Assembly (NCBI GenBank): GCA_002451165.1
Contig: DKBH01000080.1
Span: forward strand, 28,072 to 92,071
Direction: 5' to 3'
Source of the DNA: Nitrospiraceae bacterium UBA6905
GTDB taxonomy: Bacteria; Nitrospirota; Thermodesulfovibrionia; Thermodesulfovibrionales; UBA6898
Length of the DNA stretch: 64,000 nucleotides
Under the pieces are notes generated by a model. The model saw nothing but the letters and a program-made list of their open reading frames with translations, did not search any database and was not told the origin of the DNA. The translations under genes were made by a program, and so were the position numbers. Positions 1 through 8,280 of the stretch are shown piece by piece. Within the stretch, counting starts at the first letter, position 1. The number at the start of each line of letters is the position of its first letter.

Positions 1-140
1 ATCATAAAACCGTCAATAATCAAAAGACTATATAGTATAGGATAATGATCTTGTTCCTCCTGGCCACAGAACTGCACAGAGAGAACTCTTACATGATGAC
101 ATGCCCAACGTGAAAATTCAATAAAACAGAGCGGCTGTAT

Positions 141-169
141 CGACCATGCTGTAGCAAATATTTTATAAT
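141..169 (+). promoter_or_regulatory. Candidate leaderless promoter of def
   Basis: A perfect -10 hexamer TATAAT lies at 164-169. A weak -35 (CGACCA, 141-146) sits 17 bases upstream. Transcription would begin about 7 bases after the -10, at 175-176, which is the def start codon. No Shine-Dalgarno sequence is present in the AT-only stretch before the ATG, so a leaderless mRNA is plausible. The promoter is inferred from consensus only. Confidence 0.5.
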
Positions 170-174
170 AAATT

Positions 175-684
175 ATGGCATTGCTTGAAATACGTAAATT
201 TCCTGCACCCGTTCTCAATAAGAAAGCCACCCCGGTATCAGTTTTTGATGAGAATCTTCACAAGCTCATCGATGACATGGTCGAAACCATGTATGCTGCA
301 CCTGGTGTTGGTCTTGCCGCGCCTCAGGTGGGCGAGTCCAAGAGACTTGCTGTGATAGATATTAGCTCAAAAGACGAAAAATTCCCTCTCATTATCCTGA
401 TAAATCCCAGCATAGTAAGAGCTGGTGGTGAAGTCGAGTTTGAGGAGGGCTGTCTTAGTATTCCGGAATATACGGCAAGGGTTAAACGTTCTGAAAATCT
501 TATTGTTCGCGCACTTGACCGGCAAGGGAGAGAGTTCGAAATAGACGCATCCGGTCTCCTTGCTATTGCCCTACAGCACGAGATTGACCATCTTGACGGC
601 CTTCTTCTCATTGACAGAATAAGCCCCATTAAGCGCGAGTTCTTCAAAAAGCGCTTCAAAAAATCTCAGAAAACCGAAAAGTAG
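175..684 (+). CDS. def: Peptide deformylase
   Basis: Removes the formyl group from the N-terminal methionine of nascent proteins in the cytosol, using a bound metal (Fe2+ typically). All three family motifs are intact: GVGLAAPQVG at residues 44-53, EGCLS at 91-95 (Cys metal ligand) and HEIDH at 135-139 (two His ligands and the catalytic Glu). The 169 residues are the usual length. The N-terminus MALLEIRKFPAPVL matches the family, so this ATG is sound although it has no ribosome binding site. fmt follows after 6 bases, the classic def-fmt pairing in which one enzyme undoes the formylation set by the other. Confidence 0.97.
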   Translation: MALLEIRKFPAPVLNKKATPVSVFDENLHKLIDDMVETMYAAPGVGLAAPQVGESKRLAVIDISSKDEKFPLIILINPSIVRAGGEVEFEEGCLSIPEYTARVKRSENLIVRALDRQGREFEIDASGLLAIALQHEIDHLDGLLLIDRISPIKREFFKKRFKKSQKTEK

Positions 685-690
685 CTATTA

Positions 691-1623
691 ATGCGCATCA
701 TTTTCTTCGGTACACCTGATTTTGCCATTCCATCGCTTCGGGAGCTAATAAACGCGGGCGAAGATGTTGTGTTGGTGGTGACCAAACCCGACAAAGTTAA
801 AGGCAGAGGACAATTGCTCTCGCAGCCGCCGGTAAAAGAACTTGCAGCGTCCTATGGAATCCCTGTTCTTCAGCCTTCCAGTCTCCGTTCTGCTGAATTT
901 TTCGACAAAATATCTGCCATAGCGCCGGAGATGATTGTTGTCGTCGCATACGGGAAGATACTCCCGGCAGCGATTTTAGCGCTCCCTCCCAAAGGATGCA
1001 TTAATCTTCATGCTTCGTTACTCCCAAAATTCCGCGGTGCAGCTCCCATTCAGTGGGCCATTATAAGCGGTGAGATAACGACAGGAGTGACAACTATGCT
1101 TATGGATGAAGGACTGGATACGGGAGCTGTGTTTCTGACAGAAAAAACGGAGATTTTGCCTGACGATACGACACCTACGCTGAGCGCCAGACTTTCTGTA
1201 ATAGGCAGCCGCCTTCTTCTTGAAACCATCGGCCGCATCAATGCAGATTCCATTAGGCCTGTCCCTCAGACCGGTGAATCAACCTATGCACCGATCATAA
1301 GGAAAGATGACGGCAGAATCGATTGGAGTAGGCCTGCTCCTGATATTGTTAATTTGGCTAGGGGACTACTGCCCTGGCCCGGCGCGTTCTTTTTGTTTCA
1401 GCATGAAAAGGTTATCTTAATCAAAACAAAGACCAAGAGTGGCACAGCAGGAGAGGCGCCGGGAGTAGTCGAAAAGATATCGAAGGACGAATTGCTTGTA
1501 GCAACCGGCAAAGGAACAGTATCGATCTTGCAAGTAAAGCCGGCAGGCAGACAATTGATGAGCGGTGCTGCATTTGCGCGCGGACGTCGTATACAGGAAG
1601 GGATGGGTCTTGAACATTCATAG
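691..1623 (+). CDS. fmt: Methionyl-tRNA formyltransferase
   Basis: Transfers a formyl group from 10-formyl-tetrahydrofolate to Met-tRNAfMet for translation initiation. The N-terminal Rossmann-type formyltransferase domain (about 1-190) opens with MRIIFFGTPDFAIPSL. It carries the substrate and catalytic segment INLHASLLPKFRGAAPIQWA near residues 104-123 (Asn, His) and the downstream catalytic Asp in MDEGLDTGAVF. The C-terminal OB-like tRNA-binding domain covers about 205-300. 310 residues is normal. It lies in a def-fmt-DUF116-lipA run with short gaps, so co-transcription is likely. Confidence 0.97.
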   Translation: MRIIFFGTPDFAIPSLRELINAGEDVVLVVTKPDKVKGRGQLLSQPPVKELAASYGIPVLQPSSLRSAEFFDKISAIAPEMIVVVAYGKILPAAILALPPKGCINLHASLLPKFRGAAPIQWAIISGEITTGVTTMLMDEGLDTGAVFLTEKTEILPDDTTPTLSARLSVIGSRLLLETIGRINADSIRPVPQTGESTYAPIIRKDDGRIDWSRPAPDIVNLARGLLPWPGAFFLFQHEKVILIKTKTKSGTAGEAPGVVEKISKDELLVATGKGTVSILQVKPAGRQLMSGAAFARGRRIQEGMGLEHS

Positions 1624-2137
1624 GATTTCCCGTGGAGTTGTCCTGAAGATCTTCTATCCCAGTCTTATGATTATCTCGGCATTCTGGAAGAGCAAAAAGG
1701 AAGCTTTTCAGTGTGCGGTTATCGACATGAATAATAGGTTGGTGAAGGCAGAAAGGAAAAAAACGAAGAGGATTCTTATCCTACTGCCCCACTGTCTTCA
1801 GATCGATGAATGTTCGATACGGCTTACCCATAATATCTATAACTGCAAACGGTGCGGAAGATGCGAGATCAAGGATCTCATAGAGATAACGGAACAATAT
1901 CGGCTAAGCCTGTTTGTGGCTACGGGAGGAACACTCGCCAGAAAGATTGTTAAGGAAACAGACCCGGAAGCTATTATAGCAGTTGCTTGCGAACGAGATC
2001 TGTCAAGTGGGCTTGTTGATACGTATCCTCTCCCTGTGCTGGGCATCCCGAATGAACGGCCTTTCGGTCCCTGTTTGAACACTCGTGTCGACCTCTCCCG
2101 TGTGAAGGATGCTATCGCCTTCTTCGGTGCTGATTAG
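1610..2137 (+). CDS. DUF116 family membrane-anchored protein
   Basis: Function unknown; recognised as DUF116 by the pattern RILILLPHCLQ followed by NCKRCGRCEI, a cysteine cluster (CKRCGRC) that could bind a metal or Fe-S cluster. An N-terminal hydrophobic stretch (GVVLKIFYPSLMIISAF) suggests a membrane anchor, with the Cys domain and the C-terminal VPNERPFGPC-like segment in the cytosol. Start is uncertain: I favour TTG at 1610, because a purine-rich GGAAGGGATGGG precedes it and the membrane segment follows at once. A GTG at 1565 in the same frame overlaps fmt further. The family often sits beside def and fmt, as here. Confidence 0.75.
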   Translation: MNIHRISRGVVLKIFYPSLMIISAFWKSKKEAFQCAVIDMNNRLVKAERKKTKRILILLPHCLQIDECSIRLTHNIYNCKRCGRCEIKDLIEITEQYRLSLFVATGGTLARKIVKETDPEAIIAVACERDLSSGLVDTYPLPVLGIPNERPFGPCLNTRVDLSRVKDAIAFFGAD

Positions 2138-2147
2138 GGATTCATCA

Positions 2148-3041
2148 ATGCAGAGACTTCCGGTTTGGCTCAGGGCAAAAGGGAGCGGTATTCATGGTAC
2201 GAAACGCCTGCTGCGGAATCATCGCATTTCTACAGTTTGTGAAGAGGCGAGATGTCCGAACATAAGGGAATGCTTCTCCCGACCGACCGCTGCCTTCTTG
2301 ATTTTGGGGCCCCACTGCACGAGGAACTGCTCCTTCTGCGCAGTGATGCATGGGGATCCCGCTGCTGTGGATGAAGGTGAGGCTGATCAGATTGCGTTAG
2401 CGGCCGAGAAGATGGGTCTGAGCCATGTGGTTGTGACCTCGGTTAGCCGTGATGATTTGCCAGACGGCGGTGCAGGCCAGTTTGTGGCGACCATCTTGGC
2501 GGTAAGAAAGCGGCTTCCGCTTGCTGGCATAGAGGTCCTCGTCCCCGACTTTAGGGGTAATATCAAGTCTATCGAGAATGTTATCGATGCAAGGCCGGAC
2601 GTGCTGAATCACAATGTGGAGACGGTGTCCCGACTTTATGATAACGTCAGACCACATGCAGATTATCAGCGGTCACTTAGGCTTCTTGCGAATGCCAAAC
2701 GCAAATCTCCTGATATTAGTACCAAATCGGGCCTCATGCTAGGTCTTGGAGAGACTGTGGAGGAGGTTATGGAAGTCCTTAAAGACCTGAGGAGCTGTGG
2801 ATGCGATTTTATCACGCTTGGTCAATACCTGCAGTCGACCAAGAAAAATTATCCTGTGGTAGAATATATTCGCCCTGAAACTTTTGAAGCGCTCGGGAAG
2901 GAAGCTCTTGCCATGGGATTCAGGTCTGTTGCATCCGGACCACTCGTCAGAAGCTCTATGCATGCAGGCGAGATGTACCATCAGTCCTATTCAGGGGAAA
3001 CAGAGGATCAGGCTCGGCGCGGGACACCAGAGGAGGAATGA
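2148..3041 (+). CDS. lipA: Lipoyl synthase
   Basis: Radical SAM enzyme that inserts two sulfurs into protein-bound octanoyl groups to make the lipoyl cofactor of 2-oxoacid dehydrogenases and the glycine cleavage system. Two clusters are visible: auxiliary cluster ligands C31, C36 and C42 ([13 protein letters not shown]) and the radical-SAM cluster C57-x3-C61-x2-C64 (CTRNCSFC). The C-terminal [10 protein letters not shown] supplies the usual Arg-Ser-Ser ligand segment. The ATG at 2148 is chosen because RLPVWLRAK begins there as in the family; an in-frame ATG at 2109 would add 13 atypical residues overlapping DUF116. No lipB is seen nearby. Confidence 0.96.
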   Translation: MQRLPVWLRAKGSGIHGTKRLLRNHRISTVCEEARCPNIRECFSRPTAAFLILGPHCTRNCSFCAVMHGDPAAVDEGEADQIALAAEKMGLSHVVVTSVSRDDLPDGGAGQFVATILAVRKRLPLAGIEVLVPDFRGNIKSIENVIDARPDVLNHNVETVSRLYDNVRPHADYQRSLRLLANAKRKSPDISTKSGLMLGLGETVEEVMEVLKDLRSCGCDFITLGQYLQSTKKNYPVVEYIRPETFEALGKEALAMGFRSVASGPLVRSSMHAGEMYHQSYSGETEDQARRGTPEEE

Positions 3042-4216
3042 TGTTCGAATTTAATAGGATCAAGAGGTTGCCGCCCTATGTATTTGCCATTGTGAATAAT
3101 CTGAAGATGGAGGCGCGGAGAAAAGGGGAGGACATCATTGATCTTGGCATGGGAAATCCTGATGGCCCCACGCCTAAACATATTATCGAAAAGCTTGTTG
3201 AAGCAGCCCGCAAACCAAAGAACCACCGGTATTCTGCCTCCAAGGGTATTAGCAATCTGAGAATGGCTATCAGCGAATGGTATAAGAGACGATATGCCGT
3301 GGATATCGATCCCGAGACAGAAGCCTGCGTTACCATCGGATCAAAAGAGGGACTCTCACATCTCGTTCTTGCAACCGTTACTCCTGGCGATGTCGTAATG
3401 ACTCCGACACCGGCTTATCCGATACATCCGTATAGCGTCATTATTGCGGGTGGAGAGGTTCGTCACATTCCTATTGGCCCTGGTATCGACTTCTTTGACG
3501 AGATGGAAAAGGCGTACAAGACCACGTGGCCGAGGCCTAAAATGTTGATCATGAACTTTCCTCATAATCCGACTACGCAGGTTCTGGACGGTCTCTCCTT
3601 TTTCAAGAAAGTGGTTGATTTTGCAGAAGAAAACAACATTATCGTAATTCATGATTTTGCCTATGCAGATCTTACTTTTGACGGATACAAGGCACCCAGT
3701 TTCCTCGAGGTACCTGGTGCAAAAAACGTAGGAGTAGAGTTCTTCTCTTTGACCAAGAGTTACAATATGGCGGGGTGGAGAGTTGGCTTCTGTGTCGGCA
3801 ATAAGGAGATCGTCGGTGCTCTCATTAAAATAAAGAGTTATCTTGATTATGGGATGTTTAACCCCATCCAGATTGCCAGCGTTATTGCTCTCAGGGGCGA
3901 TCAAAACTGCGTTGAGGAGATCCGTCAGGTCTGTGAACGAAGAAGGAACGTCCTTGTAAAGGGATTACGACAGGCCGGCTGGATCATTGATCCGCCGAAG
4001 GCCACCATGTTTGCCTGGACGGAGATCCCTGAGCCGTTCAGGAAGATGGGGTCGCTCGAGTTCTGCAAAAAGCTCATTAAGGAGGCGGGTGTTGCTGTAT
4101 CTCCCGGAATCGGTTTTGGCGAGGGAGGCGATCATTATGTCCGATTTGCGCTTGTCGAGAATGAGCATCGTATCCGCCAGGCGACCAAAGGTATCAAGAA
4201 GGTATTGAACATATGA
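3041..4216 (+). CDS. alaC: Alanine-synthesizing class I/II aminotransferase (AlaC type)
   Basis: PLP-dependent transaminase, most like the E. coli AlaC glutamate-pyruvate aminotransferase. The similarity runs along the whole protein: RLPPYVF at the start, [32 protein letters not shown], and the PLP-lysine segment [15 protein letters not shown] around residues 236-250. LL-diaminopimelate or aspartate aminotransferase activity cannot be excluded, since related enzymes in anaerobes do this. Two adjacent ATGs occur at 3038 and 3041; the second is better spaced from the AGGAGG at 3031-3036. It overlaps lipA and is coupled through an ATGA overlap to hom, which hints at aspartate-family amino acid metabolism. 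Confidence 0.88.
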   Translation: MFEFNRIKRLPPYVFAIVNNLKMEARRKGEDIIDLGMGNPDGPTPKHIIEKLVEAARKPKNHRYSASKGISNLRMAISEWYKRRYAVDIDPETEACVTIGSKEGLSHLVLATVTPGDVVMTPTPAYPIHPYSVIIAGGEVRHIPIGPGIDFFDEMEKAYKTTWPRPKMLIMNFPHNPTTQVLDGLSFFKKVVDFAEENNIIVIHDFAYADLTFDGYKAPSFLEVPGAKNVGVEFFSLTKSYNMAGWRVGFCVGNKEIVGALIKIKSYLDYGMFNPIQIASVIALRGDQNCVEEIRQVCERRRNVLVKGLRQAGWIIDPPKATMFAWTEIPEPFRKMGSLEFCKKLIKEAGVAVSPGIGFGEGGDHYVRFALVENEHRIRQATKGIKKVLNI

Positions 4217-5508
4217 TCAATGTGGGGATATTGGGTTTTGGAACGGTCGGAACCGGCACTGCTGCGATTCTCCTGAAGAACCGCAAACTGTTGAAGGAAC
4301 GCACTGGTGTGGATATCTGCCTCAAATGGATAGCTGACCTGGACGTCACGCGTGATCGCGGCATCAAGCTCCCCCCCGGCATTCTCACAAAGCGAGCTTC
4401 TGACGTGCTTGAAGATGCCGGCGTTCAGATCGTCGTAGAGTTGATCGGCGGCACGACCGTTGCGCGCGAGTTTGTTCTGAGGGCGATACGGAATGGCAAG
4501 CATGTGGTGACCGCCAATAAGGCGCTCCTTGCTACCTGCGGCATGGAGATATTCCGCGCCGCTGAGAAAGCCGGTGTGGCCGTGGGCTTTGAAGCCGCTG
4601 TAGCTGGCGGCATCCCCATCATCAAAGTGCTTAGGGAAGGACTGGTGGCGAACAGGATCAAGTCGATATACGGCATCATTAATGGTACAACGAACTTTAT
4701 TTTGACGAAAATGACTTCTGGGAAGGCGGAGTTTTCTACTGTTCTCAAAGAAGCACAGGAATTGGGGTATGCCGAAGCCGACCCGACCTATGATATCGAG
4801 GGAGTGGATTCCGCTCATAAGCTGGCTATTCTCGCCTCAATCGCCTTCGGTTCGCAGTATTCCGTTCGCAATGTTTACCGCGAAGGCATATCCTGGATCT
4901 CCCCTATGGACATCTCATTTGCGCAGGAACTGGGGTACACAATCAAGTTGCTAGGTATCACAAAGGAAACAGACGGGAAAGCGGAGCTTCGCGTGCACCC
5001 AACCATGCTCCCCTCAGATTACCTGATCTCGAAGGTTGACGGCGTGTTTAACGCCGTCTATGTGGAGGGCGATGCGGTCGGCTCGACGCTCTATTATGGG
5101 AGGGGAGCGGGTGATCTACCGACGGGGAGCGCCGTAGTGAGCGATATAGCAGACATAGCACGGCATTTGTCCACCTGTCCAAGAGGAGGATATAAGCGCC
5201 CCGGTATTTCAGGTGCCGCAATGCCGCTATTGCGCATGGATGATGTCAGGTCGATGTATTATTTCCGGTTCTCGGCAATTGACAAACCGGGCGTGCTTTC
5301 GCAAATCTCGGGCATACTTGGTAAGCATGACATAAGCATCGCATCGGTTATCCAGAAGGAACGTCTTGCTGGCAAGGCGGTGCCGCTCGTGGTTCTGACA
5401 CATCGTGCCCGAGAAAGGGATGTCATGCTCGCTGTAAAGGAGATAAACCGCCTCCGTATGGTGGCTGGAAAGACCGTCTATATCCGCGTCGAAGGCAAAG
5501 AGCTTTAG
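4213..5508 (+). CDS. hom: Homoserine dehydrogenase with ACT domain
   Basis: Reduces aspartate semialdehyde to homoserine on the route to threonine and methionine. Domains in order: NAD(P)-binding Rossmann fold with GFGTVGTGT near residues 8-16; catalytic domain with [20 protein letters not shown] and the [19 protein letters not shown] segment; and a C-terminal ACT regulatory domain (about 350-430, starting [17 protein letters not shown]), normally the threonine feedback site. The 431 residues are the usual length for the monofunctional ACT-bearing type. Its ATG overlaps the alaC stop. Confidence 0.97.
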   Translation: MINVGILGFGTVGTGTAAILLKNRKLLKERTGVDICLKWIADLDVTRDRGIKLPPGILTKRASDVLEDAGVQIVVELIGGTTVAREFVLRAIRNGKHVVTANKALLATCGMEIFRAAEKAGVAVGFEAAVAGGIPIIKVLREGLVANRIKSIYGIINGTTNFILTKMTSGKAEFSTVLKEAQELGYAEADPTYDIEGVDSAHKLAILASIAFGSQYSVRNVYREGISWISPMDISFAQELGYTIKLLGITKETDGKAELRVHPTMLPSDYLISKVDGVFNAVYVEGDAVGSTLYYGRGAGDLPTGSAVVSDIADIARHLSTCPRGGYKRPGISGAAMPLLRMDDVRSMYYFRFSAIDKPGVLSQISGILGKHDISIASVIQKERLAGKAVPLVVLTHRARERDVMLAVKEINRLRMVAGKTVYIRVEGKEL

Positions 5509-5519
5509 TATTCTAGGAC

Positions 5520-5572
5520 TTGCAGACAAACAAGTATATATTATAGACTTATAAATAATAATTATCATTCTT
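5520..5572 (+). promoter_or_regulatory. Candidate promoter and AT-rich palindromic box before the TusA-like gene
   Basis: TTGCAG (5520-5525) and TATAGA (5542-5547) are spaced 16 bases apart. Immediately downstream, 5554-5572 matches 14 of 19 positions of the enterobacterial Fur-box consensus. The region is AT-rich, so chance similarity is a serious alternative. If real, the sulfur-transfer trio would be iron-responsive. Confidence 0.3.
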
Positions 5573-5581
5573 TGGGGTATT

Positions 5582-5827
5582 ATGCCCGACGTGAAGGCCG
5601 AAAAAAAAATCGACATCAGGGGACTTATCTGTCCCTATACCTTTATAAAGGCGAAACTCGCAGTTGAGTCCATGCACGTTGGTGAGACCCTTGAGATTCT
5701 GCTTGACAATGCAGAAGCGTCGAATAGTATTCCGAAGTCCATGGAAGACCTTGGACATGCCGTGATGAATGTTGAAAAGGTTAACGAAAGAGAATGGGTG
5801 ATTTTTGTTCGCAAGGAAAAGGAGTGA
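5582..5827 (+). CDS. TusA/SirA-family sulfur carrier-like protein
   Basis: Small (81 residues) alpha/beta protein of the TusA family, which passes persulfide sulfur between enzymes. The family cysteine is present at C17 in the segment DIRGLICPYTFIKAKL; the canonical CPxP reads CPYT here, so the second proline is replaced. It has no C-terminal Gly-Gly, so it is not itself a ubiquitin-like carrier. It is the first gene of a three-gene operon with a MoeB/ThiF-type activating enzyme and a JAMM protease, directly downstream of hom, suggesting a sulfur-delivery role in amino acid or cofactor synthesis rather than tRNA thiolation. Confidence 0.85.
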   Translation: MPDVKAEKKIDIRGLICPYTFIKAKLAVESMHVGETLEILLDNAEASNSIPKSMEDLGHAVMNVEKVNEREWVIFVRKEKE

Positions 5828-6630
5828 TGGATTTTACTGACGATCAGCTACAGCGCTACAGCAGGCACATCATTCTGCCGGAGGTAGGCGGTAAAGGGCA
5901 GGCGAAAATTGCTTCTGCGAAAGTCATCATAATCGGCGCGGGAGGTCTCGGTTGCCCTGTAGGGTTCTATCTCACTGCTGCGGGGGTCGGCACTATCGCG
6001 CTTGTAGATAACGATGACGTAGAGATGAGCAACCTACAGCGTCAAATTGCTCATTCAGTACATTCCATCGGGATGCCAAAGGTAGAGTCTGCTAAGAAAA
6101 CCTTCTCAGCTCTGAACCCTGATGTCACAATTGTACCGCTCCGGACGCGTCTCACTAAGGACAATATCATAGGCGTCATCAGCGAATATGATATCGTTGT
6201 TGACGGCAGCGACAATTTTCCGACCAGGTATCTGGTGAACGATGCCTGTGTAATGGCAGGAAAGCCTCTGGTGAGCGGGGCCATTCTCAGATTTGAGGGC
6301 CAGGTCACAACCATCATTCCGGGTCAGGGTCACTGTTACCGATGTCTCTTTGAAGTGCCTCCTCCTCCGGGACTCGTGCCATCGTGCCAGGAAGCCGGTG
6401 TCCTCGGCGTACTTCCCGGAGTAATCGGTGGGCTCCAGGCAACTGAAGTTTTGAAGCTCATACTCGGCAAAGGCATGCCGCTTATGGGGGATCTGTTGAT
6501 ATACGACGCACTAAAAACGACGTTCAGAAAAGTGAAGGTACCAAAGAACCCTTCCTGCCCTGTCTGCAGCGACAATCCAGTGATCACGGAACTGGTGGAT
6601 TATAACGAGGGCTATTGCTCGCTGCAGTGA
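5827..6630 (+). CDS. E1-like adenylyltransferase (MoeB/ThiF/HesA family)
   Basis: Activates the C-terminal Gly-Gly of a ubiquitin-like sulfur carrier by adenylation. Seen: N-terminal LQRYSRHIILPEVGGKGQ signature, ATP-binding GAGGLG at residues 37-42, DNDDVEMSNLQRQ at 61-73, VDGSDNF, two Zn-binding CxxC pairs (CYRC and CPVC), and a Cys in PSCQEAGVLGVLPGVIGG as a possible catalytic residue. 267 residues, typical of MoeB without a rhodanese domain. The ATG at 5827 overlaps the TusA stop by one base; an upstream in-frame ATG (5794) lies inside tusA and is unlikely. No ThiS/MoaD-like carrier gene is visible beside it. Confidence 0.9.
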   Translation: MDFTDDQLQRYSRHIILPEVGGKGQAKIASAKVIIIGAGGLGCPVGFYLTAAGVGTIALVDNDDVEMSNLQRQIAHSVHSIGMPKVESAKKTFSALNPDVTIVPLRTRLTKDNIIGVISEYDIVVDGSDNFPTRYLVNDACVMAGKPLVSGAILRFEGQVTTIIPGQGHCYRCLFEVPPPPGLVPSCQEAGVLGVLPGVIGGLQATEVLKLILGKGMPLMGDLLIYDALKTTFRKVKVPKNPSCPVCSDNPVITELVDYNEGYCSLQ

Positions 6631-6633
6631 GTC

Positions 6634-7041
6634 ATGCGGGAGATCGTTATTACCTCTGAGCATCTTGAGCGTATCACTGCGCACTGTGCAGCCTGTTATC
6701 CGCATGAGGCCTGCGGTATCCTATCGGGGATAGCAAATCGCGTCTTGAAGGTCTATCCCATGACCAATATCGAGCCATCGTCGGTAAGTTATTATATGGA
6801 CCCTGGTGAACAGTTTCGCATCATGAAAGAAATGCGCGAAGCGGGGCAGGGCATGGTCGGCATCTTTCATTCCCATCCGCAGTCACCGGCCGTCCCTTCC
6901 CCGAAGGATATTCACCTCGCCGCGTACGATGATGCTATATATCTTATTGTGGGGATGAATGCCGGGATGGTTGAGGAGATACGGGCCTTTTCGATCCGAA
7001 ATACTGTTGTGGCAGACGTCGTCGTTACCATTACGGACTGA
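6634..7041 (+). CDS. JAMM/MPN-family metallopeptidase (Mec+-like)
   Basis: Zinc isopeptidase-type protein. The JAMM motif is complete: E25 in PHEACGIL, then H79-S-H81-P, S89 and D92 in HSHPQSPAVPSPKD. 135 residues, the size of stand-alone bacterial JAMM proteins such as Mec+, which releases a new amino acid from a sulfur-carrier thiocarboxylate adduct. It starts three bases after the E1-like gene, so the TusA-like, E1-like and JAMM genes form one operon. This arrangement resembles the carrier-dependent cysteine/homocysteine synthesis modules known in actinobacteria and Wolinella; the carrier itself is not in the window. Confidence 0.9.
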   Translation: MREIVITSEHLERITAHCAACYPHEACGILSGIANRVLKVYPMTNIEPSSVSYYMDPGEQFRIMKEMREAGQGMVGIFHSHPQSPAVPSPKDIHLAAYDDAIYLIVGMNAGMVEEIRAFSIRNTVVADVVVTITD

Positions 7042-7047
7042 TATCTG

Positions 7048-7077
7048 TTGACCGGTGGACGACGATTCTTATATTAT
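7048..7077 (+). promoter_or_regulatory. Candidate promoter of the riboswitch-htpX operon
   Basis: TTGACC (7048-7053) and TATTAT (7072-7077) are 18 bases apart. Transcription would start close to 7084, exactly where the first strand of riboswitch helix P1 begins, which supports the assignment. Confidence 0.55.
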
Positions 7078-7083
7078 ATTAAC

Positions 7084-7191
7084 GATGAAGGGGAGTAGCT
7101 CCCTGAAGGGTTGATTGGATCGTCAACACGGTGTGAACACCCGGTTCAATCAGTTATGCAGAAATGATGTATAACAGGCAAGACCTTTATC
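7084..7191 (+). ncRNA. yybP-ykoY-type (manganese) riboswitch aptamer
   Basis: The leader holds the conserved elements of the yybP-ykoY family in order: AAGGGGAGTAGCT (7088-7100), GTCAACACGG (7122-7131) and GGCAAGACCTTT (7177-7188). Helix P1 is formed by 7084-7091 with 7184-7191 (8 pairs, one G-U). Members of this family bind Mn2+ and control Mn exporters, P-type ATPases and related genes. The genes downstream (membrane protease, cation exchanger, P2-type ATPase) fit that role. Recognition is by eye; a covariance-model search was not run. Confidence 0.92.
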
Positions 7192-7238
7192 CCGCTCATG
7201 ATCAATAAGTTTCATAGGGCTGGGGTAAAGGTTTTTTT
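7183..7238 (+). terminator. Riboswitch-controlled intrinsic terminator
   Basis: 7183-7193 pairs along 11 bases with 7222-7232 (one G-U), followed directly by a seven-T run ending at 7238. The left arm includes the 3' strand of aptamer P1 (7184-7191), so the two helices are mutually exclusive. Metal binding that stabilises P1 should prevent termination, giving an ON switch for htpX and the transporters. Confidence 0.88.
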
Positions 7239-7261
7239 GATGGTACCATAAGGAGGTAGTA

Positions 7262-8101
7262 ATGAATGCGATCAAGACGGTGATACTGATGCTTTCTTTG
7301 ACGCTCCTGCTCGTCTTTGGTGGGGCGGCAATCGGTGGCCAGCGCGGTATGACGTATGCACTCTTCATGGCCTTTGCCATGAACTTCATTTCGTATTTCT
7401 TCAGCGACAAGATTGTACTGAGAATGTACCGGGCGCAGCAGGTGACCGAAGCGGAGGCGCCCGCACTCTATCGGATCGTACGACAGCTGTCCCAGAAGGC
7501 TGGCATGCCGATGCCCAAGGTCTATATCATCCCAGATGAGTCGCCTAACGCCTTTGCGACCGGCAGGAACCCTAACCATGCCGCGGTTGCGGCGACGCAG
7601 GGAATCCTGCGGATTCTGAGCGAGGAGGAACTTGCTGGTGTCATGGCGCACGAGCTTGCCCATGTACGCCATCGTGACATCCTGATCGGAACAGTGGCGG
7701 CAACCATTGCGGGAGCTATTAGCTATCTGGCCCAGATGGCATTCTTTTTCGGCGGCAGAAGTGACGACGACGAAGGCGGTAATCCCGTCGTTGCCCTGCT
7801 CATGATGATCCTTGCGCCAATTGCGGCAATGCTCATCCAGATGGCCATATCTCGCTCGCGTGAATATGCTGCTGACGCAGGAGGCGCTCAACTGCAAGGA
7901 AATCCGCGCGCATTAGCCAATGCCTTGCGGAAGCTGCATAGCGGTGCGCAGGCTATCCCGATGCATGCGACACCTGCAACGTCTCATATGATGATCGTCA
8001 GTCCGCTCTCCGGTGGGTCCATGATGCGGCTCTTCAGCACTCATCCTCCTGTGGAAGAGCGCATAGCGCGTCTGGAAGCCATGGCATCCGGCATTCGCTG
8101 A
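7262..8101 (+). CDS. htpX: Membrane zinc protease HtpX (M48 family)
   Basis: Membrane-bound protease that degrades damaged or misassembled membrane proteins. Seen: two N-terminal membrane segments (about 5-25 and 30-50), the zinc site HELAH at residues 130-134 within [12 protein letters not shown], two more hydrophobic segments (about 145-165 and 175-200), and the third-ligand region [11 protein letters not shown]. 279 residues, typical. A strong AAGGAGG precedes the ATG at 7262. It is the first gene after the manganese-type riboswitch, so its expression is probably tied to metal status together with the transporters. Confidence 0.95.
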   Translation: MNAIKTVILMLSLTLLLVFGGAAIGGQRGMTYALFMAFAMNFISYFFSDKIVLRMYRAQQVTEAEAPALYRIVRQLSQKAGMPMPKVYIIPDESPNAFATGRNPNHAAVAATQGILRILSEEELAGVMAHELAHVRHRDILIGTVAATIAGAISYLAQMAFFFGGRSDDDEGGNPVVALLMMILAPIAAMLIQMAISRSREYAADAGGAQLQGNPRALANALRKLHSGAQAIPMHATPATSHMMIVSPLSGGSMMRLFSTHPPVEERIARLEAMASGIR

Positions 8102-8280
8102 CCAGCGTAGGCACAGGCTGCTTTCCGTTGCAAACCGCCCAGTCGGAGGGAACCGTCGGCGGGACCTTTTCCGCGTGCAGAAACTGCGATAGGCTGTTAC
8201 GTAAGAACATATTATCCTTCCGGAGGCTTGTATGTGCGTAACGTGGGGAATGGCTTTGCTTAGCCGGGGTTCTGGCTGAG

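Noticed and set aside
324..659. Long open frames opposite def, fmt, hom, the ATPase and many other genes
   Set aside because: They are shadows of clear family genes, with no domain of their own and low-complexity Ser/Arg content.
8102..8280. Second riboswitch before the cation exchanger
   Set aside because: The conserved yybP-ykoY blocks are absent; only a generic inverted repeat is present.
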